A DNA stretch of 64,000 nucleotides from Shimia sp040225985 (GCF_040225985.1 NZ_JBBPEU010000007.1:138820-202819); one strand, 5' to 3'. Positions 17,527-26,232 are shown, counted from the stretch's first letter. Notes: generated by a model not told the origin, from the sequence alone. Program-made: numbers and translations.

Positions 17527-18434
17527 GCCGCGTCCTCCTCGAAAGCTGTGCCCTGCGCACCGATATGGCCGGCCTTGCGGCGGCTGGCGCAGTAATCTGT
17601 ATCCGAGCAGACAAACATCCGTTGCCCACTGTCATCCATGATGATCTCGTCCAGGTAACTATCCGTCGCCCCGCAGAGGTCGCAGGGGGCGTCAGCCTTG
17701 CTGGCCTCAAACGGGTAATCGTCAAAGTCGAGGCTGACCACCTGTGTGTAAGGCGGCAGGGCATAGATGCGCTGTTCGCGCCCGGCGCCGAACAGTTGGA
17801 TCGCTGGCATCTCCATCTTGGGGTTGTCGAATTTCGGGATCGGGGACGGATCCATCACATAGCGCCCTTCAACCCGGACCGGATACGCATAGGATGTGGC
17901 GATCGCACCGTGCCGGCTGATATCCTCGTACAGTTTCACGTGCATAAGGCCATATTCCTCCAGGCTGTGCATTTTGCGGGTCTCGATTTCCGAAGGTTCC
18001 AGAAACCGCAGCGGTTCGGGAATGGGCACCTGATAGACCAGGATCTGATCCTCGGTAAGCTCCGCCTCGGGAATGCGGTGGCGGGTCTGGATCACGCTGG
18101 CCTGGGTGGTGTCTTCCGTTGTGGCCACGCCCGCAGTTTTTTCAAAGAACTTCCGGATCGACACCGCGTTGGTCGTGTCATCGGCCCCCTGATCGATCAC
18201 CTTGAGCGTATCATCCGGCGTCAGTGTCGCGGCGGACACCTGCACGCCACCAGTGCCCCAACCATAGGGCATCGGCATCTCGCGAGAAGCGAACGGCACC
18301 TGATATCCGGGAATGGCAAGCCCCTTTAGAATGGCGCGCCGGATCATGCGTTTGGTCTGCTCGTCCAGATAGGCGAAGTTGTAGTCTGACGTATTTTGAA
18401 CGTGTTCTGTCCGATTTTCCCCTGAAATCGCCAT
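17523..18434 (-). CDS. phnJ: C-P lyase catalytic subunit PhnJ
   Basis: This is the radical-SAM enzyme that splits the carbon-phosphorus bond of ribose 1-phosphonate 5-phosphate. The C-terminal cysteines at about residues 251, 254, 276 and 282 have the CX2CX21CX5C spacing of E. coli PhnJ, which ligates the 4Fe-4S cluster. The ATG at 18434 follows GAGGGGGCAAATT; one extra TTG codon upstream is in-frame but not needed. At 303 residues it is slightly longer than the E. coli protein. A 217-base gap separates it from phnI, unusual in this otherwise overlapping operon. Confidence 0.95.
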   Translation of the reverse strand: MAISGENRTEHVQNTSDYNFAYLDEQTKRMIRRAILKGLAIPGYQVPFASREMPMPYGWGTGGVQVSAATLTPDDTLKVIDQGADDTTNAVSIRKFFEKTAGVATTEDTTQASVIQTRHRIPEAELTEDQILVYQVPIPEPLRFLEPSEIETRKMHSLEEYGLMHVKLYEDISRHGAIATSYAYPVRVEGRYVMDPSPIPKFDNPKMEMPAIQLFGAGREQRIYALPPYTQVVSLDFDDYPFEASKADAPCDLCGATDSYLDEIIMDDSGQRMFVCSDTDYCASRRKAGHIGAQGTAFEEDAA

Positions 18435-18499
18435 CAATTTGCCCCCTCGGTCGCGTAGCCAGAGCCCGTGAAACCAACAAAAATCAAGGAGAGAGACAG

Positions 18500-18613
18500 A
18501 TGTTGGAATGGACGGTCATTTTCATGCTGGGGATTTTTTCCGCAGCGCTGATTGGAAAAGTACTTATGAAGCGTCACCCGGATTCGGGATTCGGCGCATC
18601 GCGCGACGAATAA
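18500..18613 (+). CDS. Possible 37-residue membrane protein antisense to the phnI-phnJ gap
   Basis: A short frame on the plus strand begins with ATG after AAGGAGAGAGACAG, a strong ribosome binding site at good spacing. It encodes one hydrophobic segment (WTVIFMLGIFSAALIGKVL) followed by a basic and polar tail ending in GFGASRDE. It sits exactly in the 217-base gap between phnI and phnJ, on the opposite strand. I do not recognise the sequence. It could be a small membrane protein, or the gap could serve another purpose; no terminator or promoter is clear. Confidence 0.45.
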   Translation: MLEWTVIFMLGIFSAALIGKVLMKRHPDSGFGASRDE

Positions 18614-18651
18614 GTCACGCCCCAACAAATCGGGTGAAAGCGAGGCCGTGG

Positions 18652-19740
18652 TCATTTCGCGGCCTCCTTCTGTTGCGACAACATCGACTCGCGCCGCAGC
18701 TTGCGGATCAACTCCAGTTCGGATTGGAAATCCACGTAGTGCGGCAGCTTGATGTGTTCGAGAAACCCTGTGGCCTGAATGTTGTCGGAATGGCTGAGCA
18801 CGAATTCCTCATCCTGTGCGGGCGCGCCAAGGTTGTCTTCTCCAAGCTCTTTCCAGCGCAGGGTACGATCCACCAGCGCCATCGAGATTGACTTGCGCTC
18901 GGAATGGCCGAAGACCAGACCATAGCCGCGGGTGAACTGGGGCGGTTCCGTTTTCGAACCCGTGAACTGGTTGACCGTTTCGCATTCGGTAATTTCGATT
19001 TCACCGATCTCGATCGCGAAGCCCAGTTCGGGAATGTCCATTTCCACGTCCACCTTGCCGATCCGCAACTCGCCGACAAAGGCGTGGTTGCGCGCGTAAC
19101 CGCGCTGGGTGGAATAGGCCATGCCCAGAACGAACCCCTCATCCGCACGCGACAGCGACTGAAGCCGCAAGGCGCGATCCGCAGGCAGTTCAAGGGGTTC
19201 GCGGGTCAGGTCGCCGGGCGTGTCATCACTCGCCGCTTCGGTCTGGATCAATCCCTCGCGGTTCAGGAACTCGGTGATATGCGGTGTCGGCTCTTGCCTT
19301 GCGATCCCTTCGGGCACCTCTGCTACCTCGCCTTCCGCGGCCAAGGCAAAATCCAAAAGGCGGTGCGTATAGTCGAAGGTCGGCCCCAACACCTGCCCGC
19401 CCGGTGCCTCTTTGAAGGTCGCGGAAATGCGGCGATCACAGGCCATTACGCCGGTATCGACCGGGTTGGAATATCCAAAACGCGGCAAGGTGGTGCGGTA
19501 AGCCCGGATCAGAAAGATCGCCTCAATCATATCTCCGCGCGCCTGTTTAATGGCAAGCGCAGCAAGATCGGGATCATAAAGCGACCCTTCAGCCATGACG
19601 CGATTGACGGCAAGAGACAGTTGTTCGCGGATCTGCGCCACGGATAGCTCTGCAACGTTGAGGTCTCCGCGGCGTTCCTCGGCCAGCCACGCGTGGGCGT
19701 TTTCAATGGCGCGTTCGCCACCTTTGACCGCAACATACAT
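18652..19740 (-). CDS. phnI: C-P lyase core subunit PhnI
   Basis: This 362-residue subunit, with PhnG, PhnH and PhnL, drives the transfer of the phosphonate to the ribose of ATP with loss of adenine. The N-terminus MYVAVKGGERAIENAHAWL and the segment GYSNPVDTGVMACDRRISA are family hallmarks. Its start overlaps the phnH stop by one base. At its 3' end a possible 73-residue minus-strand frame overlaps the stop, but its composition does not look like a gene. Confidence 0.95.
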   Translation of the reverse strand: MYVAVKGGERAIENAHAWLAEERRGDLNVAELSVAQIREQLSLAVNRVMAEGSLYDPDLAALAIKQARGDMIEAIFLIRAYRTTLPRFGYSNPVDTGVMACDRRISATFKEAPGGQVLGPTFDYTHRLLDFALAAEGEVAEVPEGIARQEPTPHITEFLNREGLIQTEAASDDTPGDLTREPLELPADRALRLQSLSRADEGFVLGMAYSTQRGYARNHAFVGELRIGKVDVEMDIPELGFAIEIGEIEITECETVNQFTGSKTEPPQFTRGYGLVFGHSERKSISMALVDRTLRWKELGEDNLGAPAQDEEFVLSHSDNIQATGFLEHIKLPHYVDFQSELELIRKLRRESMLSQQKEAAK

Positions 19741-20309
19741 CAGTTTGCCTCCACTTGGGTTGTGCGCGGCAAAGCTGCGACCTGCGCCCCCGCGGTAAAG
19801 AAGAAGTCCAGCCCAAGCGGAAACAGACTTGCGTTTTCCTGAAATGCTTGCGTGTCGGGCAGTGACAGCGCGGAGTGTTCCTTGATCCCCGGTCCACGCA
19901 GCACCGCCCCCTCAGGCGCAAGCCGCTCGCATTCCACGATCAGTGTGGCTGACCGGTCCGGATACTCCGGCGTGCCAATCGGGAAATCGGCGAGCGGAAG
20001 CAGGGCCTGCCAGGACCCGATCGCAAATATCGCGTCCGGCTTGTGGGTGACAGGCGCCCCGATATGAAAGGCGATCCAGTCGCGTACAGCCTTGCAGTCA
20101 ACCTCTCCGGCCAGATGGATCGGCGTTTCTGGATCACAAAGCGTCAACAGAACAATACCCGCCGCAATCGAAAGGGGTACCGGAGGTACAGCGCCGGACA
20201 GGTCACGAATTTCGCCGGGCTTTGCCATCACGTTCATGATTTGACGGAATGCAAAGGCCGCCTCAATGGGGGCATCCGTGAAACCGCCCTTCAGGATATC
20301 CGCGTTCAT
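19740..20309 (-). CDS. phnH: C-P lyase core subunit PhnH
   Basis: This 189-residue protein is close in length to E. coli PhnH (194) and has the expected opening GGFTDAPIEAAFAFRQIMNVM and the LDFFFTAGAQVAALPRTT end. PhnH forms part of the Phn(GHIJ)2 core and is required for conversion of phosphonates. It overlaps phnG by four bases (ATGA) and phnI by one base. Confidence 0.94.
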   Translation of the reverse strand: MNADILKGGFTDAPIEAAFAFRQIMNVMAKPGEIRDLSGAVPPVPLSIAAGIVLLTLCDPETPIHLAGEVDCKAVRDWIAFHIGAPVTHKPDAIFAIGSWQALLPLADFPIGTPEYPDRSATLIVECERLAPEGAVLRGPGIKEHSALSLPDTQAFQENASLFPLGLDFFFTAGAQVAALPRTTQVEAN

Positions 20310-20752
20310 TGGTCCTCTCCGCGTACCATAGTGAAGAATTCAACTTTTGTCGCCGCGGCTTTGGCGGCGCGCTTCGACTTCATTGCGCCGATCTCGGCCG
20401 TCAGGCGCGCGATCAGGGTGGCACGCAGGTGGTCGGCACTTGGTCCCTGCATAAGGGCGTCAATCAGGGCGGCTGTGGTCGCCTTGTCCTTATCCCGCCC
20501 CTGCACATAGGCATGTCCGATCTCACCACTGTCCAATTGCAGCGAACAGCGGGTCACCGTCATTTCGCCAAGATTGAACGGGGCCCCCGTGCCCCCCATG
20601 CGGCCCCGCACCATGGCTGCCCCGACTTCAGGCGTGCGAAGCCACGTGTAGCCCGGCGCCATGCCGGTGGCTTGCCAGAGGCTCTGCAGGGTGGTTGCCG
20701 GCGCTTTGGCCAATAGGCTCATCCAGTCGCGGCGTGTGATTTCTACGGTCAT
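20306..20752 (-). CDS. phnG: C-P lyase core subunit PhnG
   Basis: This 148-residue protein opens the phnGHI-JKLN operon. Features shared with E. coli PhnG (150 residues) are the opening RRDWMSLLAKA, the segment TRCSLQLDSGEIGHAYVQGRD and the basic C-terminal region. PhnG is a core subunit of the C-P lyase complex. The 102-base gap to the divergent phnF gene contains candidate operator repeats. Confidence 0.94.
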   Translation of the reverse strand: MTVEITRRDWMSLLAKAPATTLQSLWQATGMAPGYTWLRTPEVGAAMVRGRMGGTGAPFNLGEMTVTRCSLQLDSGEIGHAYVQGRDKDKATTAALIDALMQGPSADHLRATLIARLTAEIGAMKSKRAAKAAATKVEFFTMVRGEDQ

Positions 20753-20796
20753 CTAGACACCTTGCCGATTTATCTAAAATACTATACAACTAGACA
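20753..20796. promoter_or_regulatory. Candidate PhnF operator between phnG and phnF
   Basis: The divergent region holds two copies of CTAGACA, at 20753-20759 and 20790-20796. The second is the right arm of an inverted repeat TATCTA-N14-TAGACA (20771-20796). The position directly before phnG and within 60 bases of phnF suits a GntR-type autoregulated repressor. The assignment rests on symmetry and position only. Confidence 0.45.
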
Positions 20797-20854
20797 AATC
20801 AATACATTTGCGCCCCGAGTCGGACAATCCTGTATTTCGTGAAAGTTTCGTGAC

Positions 20855-21601
20855 GTGACCTCAGCACAAAGAAAGACACCCGTCTGGCAAGCCATTGCAC
20901 AAACTCTGACAGAAGACATTGCCAAGGGCCGTTATGGCCCCGGAGACAAGCTGCCGACCGAGGCCGAACTGTCAGCGCGGTTCGGCGTCAATCGACATAC
21001 GGTGCGGCACGCCCTTAAGGATATGGCCGAAAACGGGCTGGTTCATGCGCGGCGCGGCGCAGGGGTATTTGTCGCCCAGACGCCCACCGATTACCCCATC
21101 GGCAGACGAGTGCGGTTCCATGCCAATTTGCGCAAATCCGGGCGACTGCCGGGCAAGGAGATCCTGTCGTGTGAAACTCGCGCCTCAGATGCGCGGGAGG
21201 CCGATGCGCTGGGCTTGGAACAGGGCAAGGCTGTGCATGTGTGTAATGGTTTATCGTTAGGCGACGGTCAGCCGCTGGCTTTATTTCGATCGGTCTTTCC
21301 TGCGGAAAGATTCCCGACATTGTTGGATGAAATCCGTGCACAGCACTCTGTCACGGCGGCGCTTCGGGCTTGTGGTGTTGCGGATTACACCCGCGCATCA
21401 ACGCGGCTCACCGCGAAACGCGCAGATCCGACGCAAGCCCTGCACCTGCGTCTGCGGGAAGGCGATCCGATCCTGCGCTCGGTTGGGATCAACGTGGACC
21501 CTCAAAACCATCCGGTCGAGTATGGAACCACGTGGTTTGCCGGCGACCGGGTGACCCTGACGCTGACCGATGATGTGACCGGGGGCTCAGAAGTACTCTG
21601 A
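20855..21601 (+). CDS. phnF: GntR-family phosphonate regulator PhnF
   Basis: This 248-residue regulator has an N-terminal GntR winged helix (GPGDKLPTEAELSARFGVNRHTVRHALKDM around residues 28-57) and a C-terminal ligand-binding UTRA domain of the HutC/FarR type. PhnF proteins repress C-P lyase genes; this one diverges from phnG and is followed by a phnM-like gene. The start used is GTG at 20855. Likely target sites are the CTAGACA repeats between it and phnG. Confidence 0.9.
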   Translation: MTSAQRKTPVWQAIAQTLTEDIAKGRYGPGDKLPTEAELSARFGVNRHTVRHALKDMAENGLVHARRGAGVFVAQTPTDYPIGRRVRFHANLRKSGRLPGKEILSCETRASDAREADALGLEQGKAVHVCNGLSLGDGQPLALFRSVFPAERFPTLLDEIRAQHSVTAALRACGVADYTRASTRLTAKRADPTQALHLRLREGDPILRSVGINVDPQNHPVEYGTTWFAGDRVTLTLTDDVTGGSEVL

Positions 21602-21668
21602 ACTGTCACGTATGCGACATACAAATCACTTAGGAAGTGGGCAATTCGCTCTTATCGAACAGTTTCCG

Positions 21669-22850
21669 ATGTCCAGAATTGCCCTTTCCCTGCGCCTGAC
21701 CGGTGCCACCGTCCTGCGAGACGGCGAGATGCAGAAGCGTTCTCTCGTGGTTGAACGGGGGCGTATCTCAAAAGGCCCTTTGCCAAGCGTTGACCTGGCC
21801 GGCTATTTGCTGATGCCGGGGATCATCGACATGCATGGCGACGCGTTTGAGCGCCACATCGCCCCGCGGGCAAGCGCCTCGTTCCCGATCGAAACCGGCT
21901 TGCGCGCCACGGATCGGGATGCCGCAGCGCACGGTGTGACAACCGCATGGCTTGCCCAAAGCTGGAGCTGGGAAGGTGGCCACCGAGGCCCGGATTATGC
22001 CGAAACGCTGTTGACCAAGATGGATCACTACAAGCCGCTGGCCCAAACGGACCTGCGCATCCAGATCCGGTGCGAGACGCATACGGTGGATACCGCAGCG
22101 CAACTGCTCGCCGCCGTTGAACGGCACAACATCGACTATGTTGTCTTCAACAACCATCTGGACGAGGCGTTGCAACTGGCCCGCCTGCGCCCCGAGGAAA
22201 TCACGCTCTGGGCCCAAAAAGCCGGGCGTACGCCGGAACAGCACATGCGACTTGTCCATGATGCCCAAAAACAGACCCCGCGTGTCCCGCGCTATCTCTG
22301 CAATCTGGCCGAACGGTTCGACCAAATGGGGGTGCGCTACGGCTCTCATGATGATCCGGACGGCGACACACGCGAAAGGTTCTCAATGATCGGGGCACGG
22401 ATCTGCGAGTTTCCCACCGCTCGACCAGCTGCGGCCCTAGCTAAGGCCGTGGGTGACCATGTTTTGATGGGCGCCCCCAATGTGGTGCGGGGTGGCTCTC
22501 AATCGGGCAACGTGGCCGCGGTCGAGTTGATCGAGGCCGGGATTTGCGACGCGCTAGTGTCCGATTATTATTATCCCGCGCTGGCGCAGGCCGCGTTCAG
22601 GCTGGCGGATGAGGGCATTCTGTCTTTGCCGAGGGCCTGGGACATGATCTCGACAAACCCTGCACGGATTATGGGGCTTGCCGATCGCGGGGCGCTCGAC
22701 TTTGGAAAACGGGCCGATCTTACCATTATCAACGCAGAAACGCGCGCGATCGAGGGCACCATCGCAGGTGGGCGGATCACCCATCTTGTGGGCGAGGCCG
22801 CACACCGGTTCTGCCAGTCAAGCGACGCGTTACCGATGGCCGCAGAGTAG
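21669..22850 (+). CDS. Second PhnM-like amidohydrolase
   Basis: This 393-residue protein is a paralogue of PhnM. It has the metal motif MPGIIDMHGDAFERH (HGD), a SHDDPDGDTRE segment where PhnM has SHDDTTATQ, and the shared loop MGAPNVVRGGSQSGN. Divergence from the other copy is clear, so it may act on a different phosphonate intermediate or be a less common PhnM form found beside phnF. The ATG at 21669 starts immediately before the conserved N-terminus (MSRIALSLRLTGATVL); the frame is open back to 21612. It lies 67 bases after phnF. Confidence 0.82.
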   Translation: MSRIALSLRLTGATVLRDGEMQKRSLVVERGRISKGPLPSVDLAGYLLMPGIIDMHGDAFERHIAPRASASFPIETGLRATDRDAAAHGVTTAWLAQSWSWEGGHRGPDYAETLLTKMDHYKPLAQTDLRIQIRCETHTVDTAAQLLAAVERHNIDYVVFNNHLDEALQLARLRPEEITLWAQKAGRTPEQHMRLVHDAQKQTPRVPRYLCNLAERFDQMGVRYGSHDDPDGDTRERFSMIGARICEFPTARPAAALAKAVGDHVLMGAPNVVRGGSQSGNVAAVELIEAGICDALVSDYYYPALAQAAFRLADEGILSLPRAWDMISTNPARIMGLADRGALDFGKRADLTIINAETRAIEGTIAGGRITHLVGEAAHRFCQSSDALPMAAE

Positions 22851-22903
22851 TTGCACGGTTCCAAACTGGGTGTAGGCTGGGTGTCGCAGAACAAGGACAC
22901 CAG

Positions 22904-23302
22904 ATGCCCGCCCCTTCACTTGACCCGCAGGTCCAAGCTTTCTACGAAACCGCTCCCGAACCTCTCAGGGCAGGGCTACTCGACTTGCGCGACACGATAT
23001 TTGCGGTTGCCACCGAGATCGAAGAAACCGGCGGCGTTGAAGAAACGCTGAAATGGGCACAACCGGCCTATCTGCCGAAACGGCCCCGCGTGGGCACGAC
23101 ACTGCGTCTTGGCCTTCCAAAAACGGGAGGCTTTGGTTTGTATGTCCACTGCCAGACCTCTTTGATCGGCGATTTCGCAACCGCCTTTCCCGACCTTCAG
23201 TACGAAGGAAACCGCGCCATCCTTTTTTCAGAAGGGGCCGTACCAGATGAACGCATAAACCTCTTTGTCGGGAATGCTCTGACCTATCACCTGAAAAGGT
23301 AA
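22904..23302 (+). CDS. DUF1801 domain protein
   Basis: This 132-residue protein matches the DUF1801 (YdhG-like) fold: an N-terminal helix with FYETAPEPLRAGLLDLRDTI, the segment EETLKWAQPAYL and the later region GFGLYVHCQTSLIGDF. These small proteins are widespread and without an established function. The ATG at 22904 follows AAGGACACCAG. It converges with the acetyltransferase gene, only 4 bases between the stops. Confidence 0.8.
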   Translation: MPAPSLDPQVQAFYETAPEPLRAGLLDLRDTIFAVATEIEETGGVEETLKWAQPAYLPKRPRVGTTLRLGLPKTGGFGLYVHCQTSLIGDFATAFPDLQYEGNRAILFSEGAVPDERINLFVGNALTYHLKR

Positions 23303-23306
23303 CGGA

Positions 23307-23924
23307 TCAGCCGCCGTATTTTTCAAGGAAAGCCTCGGCCGACAACGTGCGAAAATCTTCCAGCGCGGCGCGCAGCTGGGCGTGTTCCCAATCCCACCAC
23401 GCCAAGGACAGCAAACGCTCGGCGACATCATCAGCGAACCGGGCACGCATCGGCACAGCTGGCACGCCCGCCACGATCATGTAGGGCGGGACATCTTTCG
23501 TCACGATGGCCCCGGATGCAACGATCGCACCATGCCCGACCGTCACCTCGGGCTTGATCATGGCATTGTGCCCGATCCAGGTGTCGTGCCCGATAAACGC
23601 CCTGCGAGACGCGCGGTGTTCGAAAAAGGCGTTATCCACTCCTGCATCGTCCCAATAATCGGACGACCGGTACAGGAAATGGTGAAGGCTGGCATTTGCC
23701 ATCGGATGATCTGTGGCCCCGATCCGCACGGTTGCGGCGATATTGGAAAACTTGCCGATCTCGGCATTGGCGATATCCGCCATCCGGTCACAATAGGAAT
23801 AATCCCCGAAATGGCTGTTGACGATGCGCGTTCCCTTGCCGATCTCGACAAAGCGCCCGAAGGTAGCATTGTGCAACTCGCAATCGGGGTGAATGAACGG
23901 GGTGTCTTCTTTCAGTCGGGCCAT
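23307..23924 (-). CDS. Left-handed beta-helix acetyltransferase of the phosphonate locus
   Basis: This 205-residue protein has hexapeptide repeats through residues 15-170 (for example IGHDTWIGHNAMIKPEVTVG and GAIVASGAIVTKDV), the signature of the xenobiotic/chloramphenicol acetyltransferase group. A subfamily of these is consistently encoded in phosphonate operons and is thought to acetylate aminophosphonates or modify an intermediate. The ATG at 23924 is preferred because AGAGGCAGAC precedes it; the upstream ATG at 23942 lacks that. It follows phnE by 44 bases and is probably the last gene of phnCDEE. Confidence 0.85.
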   Translation of the reverse strand: MARLKEDTPFIHPDCELHNATFGRFVEIGKGTRIVNSHFGDYSYCDRMADIANAEIGKFSNIAATVRIGATDHPMANASLHHFLYRSSDYWDDAGVDNAFFEHRASRRAFIGHDTWIGHNAMIKPEVTVGHGAIVASGAIVTKDVPPYMIVAGVPAVPMRARFADDVAERLLSLAWWDWEHAQLRAALEDFRTLSAEAFLEKYGG

Positions 23925-23968
23925 GTCTGCCTCTTGAACCATGCTGGTGCCAAACCCTGCGCAGAAGG

Positions 23969-25291
23969 TTAGTGGCCGCTTTCATTGCCGGAGATCAGTC
24001 GGCGGCGCAGCCAACCCGAGAACCAATCCATCGCCATCACCATCAATACGATCAGGACGATGTAGTAAGCCACCTCTTCCCAGTCTTTCTGCGTGATCAT
24101 GGCCTGCGTCAGCAACAGACCGATCCCGCCCCCGGTGATCGCGCCGATGATGGTCGCGCTTCGGGTGTTGGATTCAAGGAAATAGAGGATCTGGCTGAGG
24201 AGAACCGGCGTCACTTGGGGGATCACCCCAAAGCGATAGCGCTGGATCGGGTTCGCCCCGGTGGACTGGACCCCTTCGATCTGTTTCTCGTCAACGTTTT
24301 CCAGCGCCTCCGAGAACATCTTGCCAAAGCTGCCCGTGTCCGTGATCAGGATCGCGAGGGCACCGGTCAGGGGACCTGGGCCAAACGCGCGGGACAGGAC
24401 AATGGTCCAGATCAGGGCATCAACGCCGCGGCAGAAGTCAAAGAAACGACGGGTCACCTGCCGCACTGCCATGAAGGGCGAAAAGTTCTTGGCCGCAAGG
24501 AAGGCAAGCGGCAAGGCCACCAGCGCGGCCCCCATCGTGCCGAGGAAAGCCATCAAGATGGTCTCGAAAATTGCCCAGGCCACATCGGCGTGCCGCCACA
24601 TCTTGTTGTTCCAGAAATCGCTCCAGATATCCGCGGCTTCTCCGCCAAGGGCGCGGCTCATGACCTCGGAAAGGCCCATCCCGTGATAGGGACTGTCCAG
24701 CGTGAAGAAGAACAACTCCCACCCCATGAAATAGCGAAACACTTCGGTCCGGTTGCGGGTCACGGTCAGGCGTCCCTCGTCCGTCGTCACGGTGAGGCGG
24801 TTCTTTGAGAGGTTGATCCAGTCTGGCACATCACCCCCGGGCAATTGGGCCTGAACACCCTTGCCGCGGCTTGGCTGTGCCGTGATCAGGCCATAGCCCG
24901 GAATGTCATAGGACACGAAATTTTCCGCGCCGAAGGTGACAACATGGCCACCGCCAAGATCAATCACGGTCTCATCGCCCAAGCGCACCCATTCTGGCGC
25001 GGTGCCGGCGGGATAAGCGCCCTTGCGTTCGCCCTCGATGGCGGCGCTGACCTCGCCCGAACGGTTGTCGCGGCTGACATGGGTCTTGTAGCTATAGCTG
25101 TCGGCCACCAGCGCGCGGGCGTTGTCAATCTCGAAACGCTTTGCCAGCCCCGGCACGTCAAAGGAAAAGAAGATATAGGTCAGGTAGGCCAGGACCAGCA
25201 GCGGCAGCCCGAACGAGACCATCCGCTTACGTGAAAAAATCTGGTCGGCCTGAAGTTTGAGCAGGTCGGTATCGGTCGCGGTCATGGTCAT
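23969..25291 (-). CDS. phnE: Phosphonate ABC transporter permease PhnE (long form)
   Basis: This 440-residue permease has one N-terminal membrane helix (residues 25-45), a non-membrane region of about 165 residues, then a typical PhnE bundle. The permease signature region is seen at SRALGGEAADIW and at EALENVDEKQIEGVQSTGANPIQRYRF, which contacts PhnC. The N-terminal soluble insert has repeats of charged strands and is probably periplasmic. It overlaps the other phnE by four bases. Two unequal PhnE proteins likely form a heterodimeric channel. Confidence 0.9.
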   Translation of the reverse strand: MTMTATDTDLLKLQADQIFSRKRMVSFGLPLLVLAYLTYIFFSFDVPGLAKRFEIDNARALVADSYSYKTHVSRDNRSGEVSAAIEGERKGAYPAGTAPEWVRLGDETVIDLGGGHVVTFGAENFVSYDIPGYGLITAQPSRGKGVQAQLPGGDVPDWINLSKNRLTVTTDEGRLTVTRNRTEVFRYFMGWELFFFTLDSPYHGMGLSEVMSRALGGEAADIWSDFWNNKMWRHADVAWAIFETILMAFLGTMGAALVALPLAFLAAKNFSPFMAVRQVTRRFFDFCRGVDALIWTIVLSRAFGPGPLTGALAILITDTGSFGKMFSEALENVDEKQIEGVQSTGANPIQRYRFGVIPQVTPVLLSQILYFLESNTRSATIIGAITGGGIGLLLTQAMITQKDWEEVAYYIVLIVLMVMAMDWFSGWLRRRLISGNESGH

Positions 25292-26166
25292 GCCGTCACC
25301 TTCATCTTGATTTTCTTGCCATGTGTCAGGCGGTCACGAACGTGGCTCGAAAACTGGTCCACCACGACAATCGACAGGAACAGCAGCAGGAAAATCGCAG
25401 CGGCCTCGTCATATTGCCCTTTGCCCCAGCTCATCGCGTTCTTGAGTTCATAGCCGATGCCGCCGGCCCCCACGAAGCCAAGGATCGCCGAGGCGCGGAT
25501 GTTGATTTCAAAGCGCAGCAAGGCATAGCTGAGGTAGTTCGGCGCAACCTGCGGAATGACACCGATCCACATGCGCTGGAACCAGCTTGCACCGACAGAT
25601 TGCAGGCCCTCGACGGGTTTGAGCGAGACGTTCTCATTCACCTCAGAGAAAAGCTTGCCAAGTGCCCCCGCCGTGTGGAACGCAATGGCGACCATCGCAG
25701 GTACGGGCCCGCCACCCATCACAAAGATCAGGACCAGCGCAATCACGATCTCGGGGATCGCGCGCATGATGTCCATCAAACGGCGGAACACGGGAATCAA
25801 GCGCGGCCAGCGGGCCAACCCGCGCGTGGACAGCAAAGACAGCCCCATCGCCAGCATCGCACCGATCAGCGTCGAGGCCCCAGCGATGTTGATCGTCTCA
25901 ATCAGCGAGGGGAAGAACTTCACAAGATGCGAAGGAAGTTCTGCGGCCTTTTCAGCTGCTTCCCCCAGCACTTCTTTGGGGAAATCGAAGAACCGGTGAA
26001 AACCGTCCCAGAAACCGCCCGCGTTCCGGTCGTCGGCAATCATGAAACCCGACACCATTAGCGCGACAAAGACAATCAGCAGGATGCCGTCCAGCAGCCG
26101 CTTGCGCCGCACCTGCGCCATATAGTCGGCGCGCATGTGGTCGATATCACCCGTCAGTTCCGCCAT
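25288..26166 (-). CDS. phnE: Phosphonate ABC transporter permease PhnE (short form)
   Basis: This 292-residue permease has one N-terminal helix and about five more segments. The cytoplasmic coupling loop is seen as SEVNENVSLKPVEGLQSVGASWFQRMWIG, with the same SVGA/STGA pattern as its partner. The C-terminus is basic (GKKIKMK). It lies 66 bases after phnD, separated by a stem-loop, and is joined to the long phnE by ATGA. Confidence 0.92.
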   Translation of the reverse strand: MAELTGDIDHMRADYMAQVRRKRLLDGILLIVFVALMVSGFMIADDRNAGGFWDGFHRFFDFPKEVLGEAAEKAAELPSHLVKFFPSLIETINIAGASTLIGAMLAMGLSLLSTRGLARWPRLIPVFRRLMDIMRAIPEIVIALVLIFVMGGGPVPAMVAIAFHTAGALGKLFSEVNENVSLKPVEGLQSVGASWFQRMWIGVIPQVAPNYLSYALLRFEINIRASAILGFVGAGGIGYELKNAMSWGKGQYDEAAAIFLLLFLSIVVVDQFSSHVRDRLTHGKKIKMKVTA

Positions 26167-26191
26167 GAAACCCTCGCTTGGAAAATGCAGA

Positions 26192-26208
26192 CCCCGCGCG
26201 CGGCGGGG
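26192..26208 (-). other. Intercistronic hairpin after phnD
   Basis: CCCCGC pairs with GCGGGG around a GCGCG loop, 25 bases after the phnD stop and before phnE, with no T run. Such hairpins after binding-protein genes often protect the upstream mRNA and raise expression of the binding protein over the permeases; that role is inferred. A similar one, GCCCCG with CGGGGC, lies at 27158-27180 between phnC and phnD. Confidence 0.55.
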
Positions 26209-26232
26209 CCTGTGTCGTCATATGAAAATGGC

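Noticed and set aside
18434..18655. Minus-strand 73-codon ORF bridging phnI and phnJ with an ATGA overlap
   Set aside because: The position is tempting, but the sequence has no ribosome site of note and mixed composition with no likeness to a Phn protein; the antisense small ORF has better signals. Not fully excluded.
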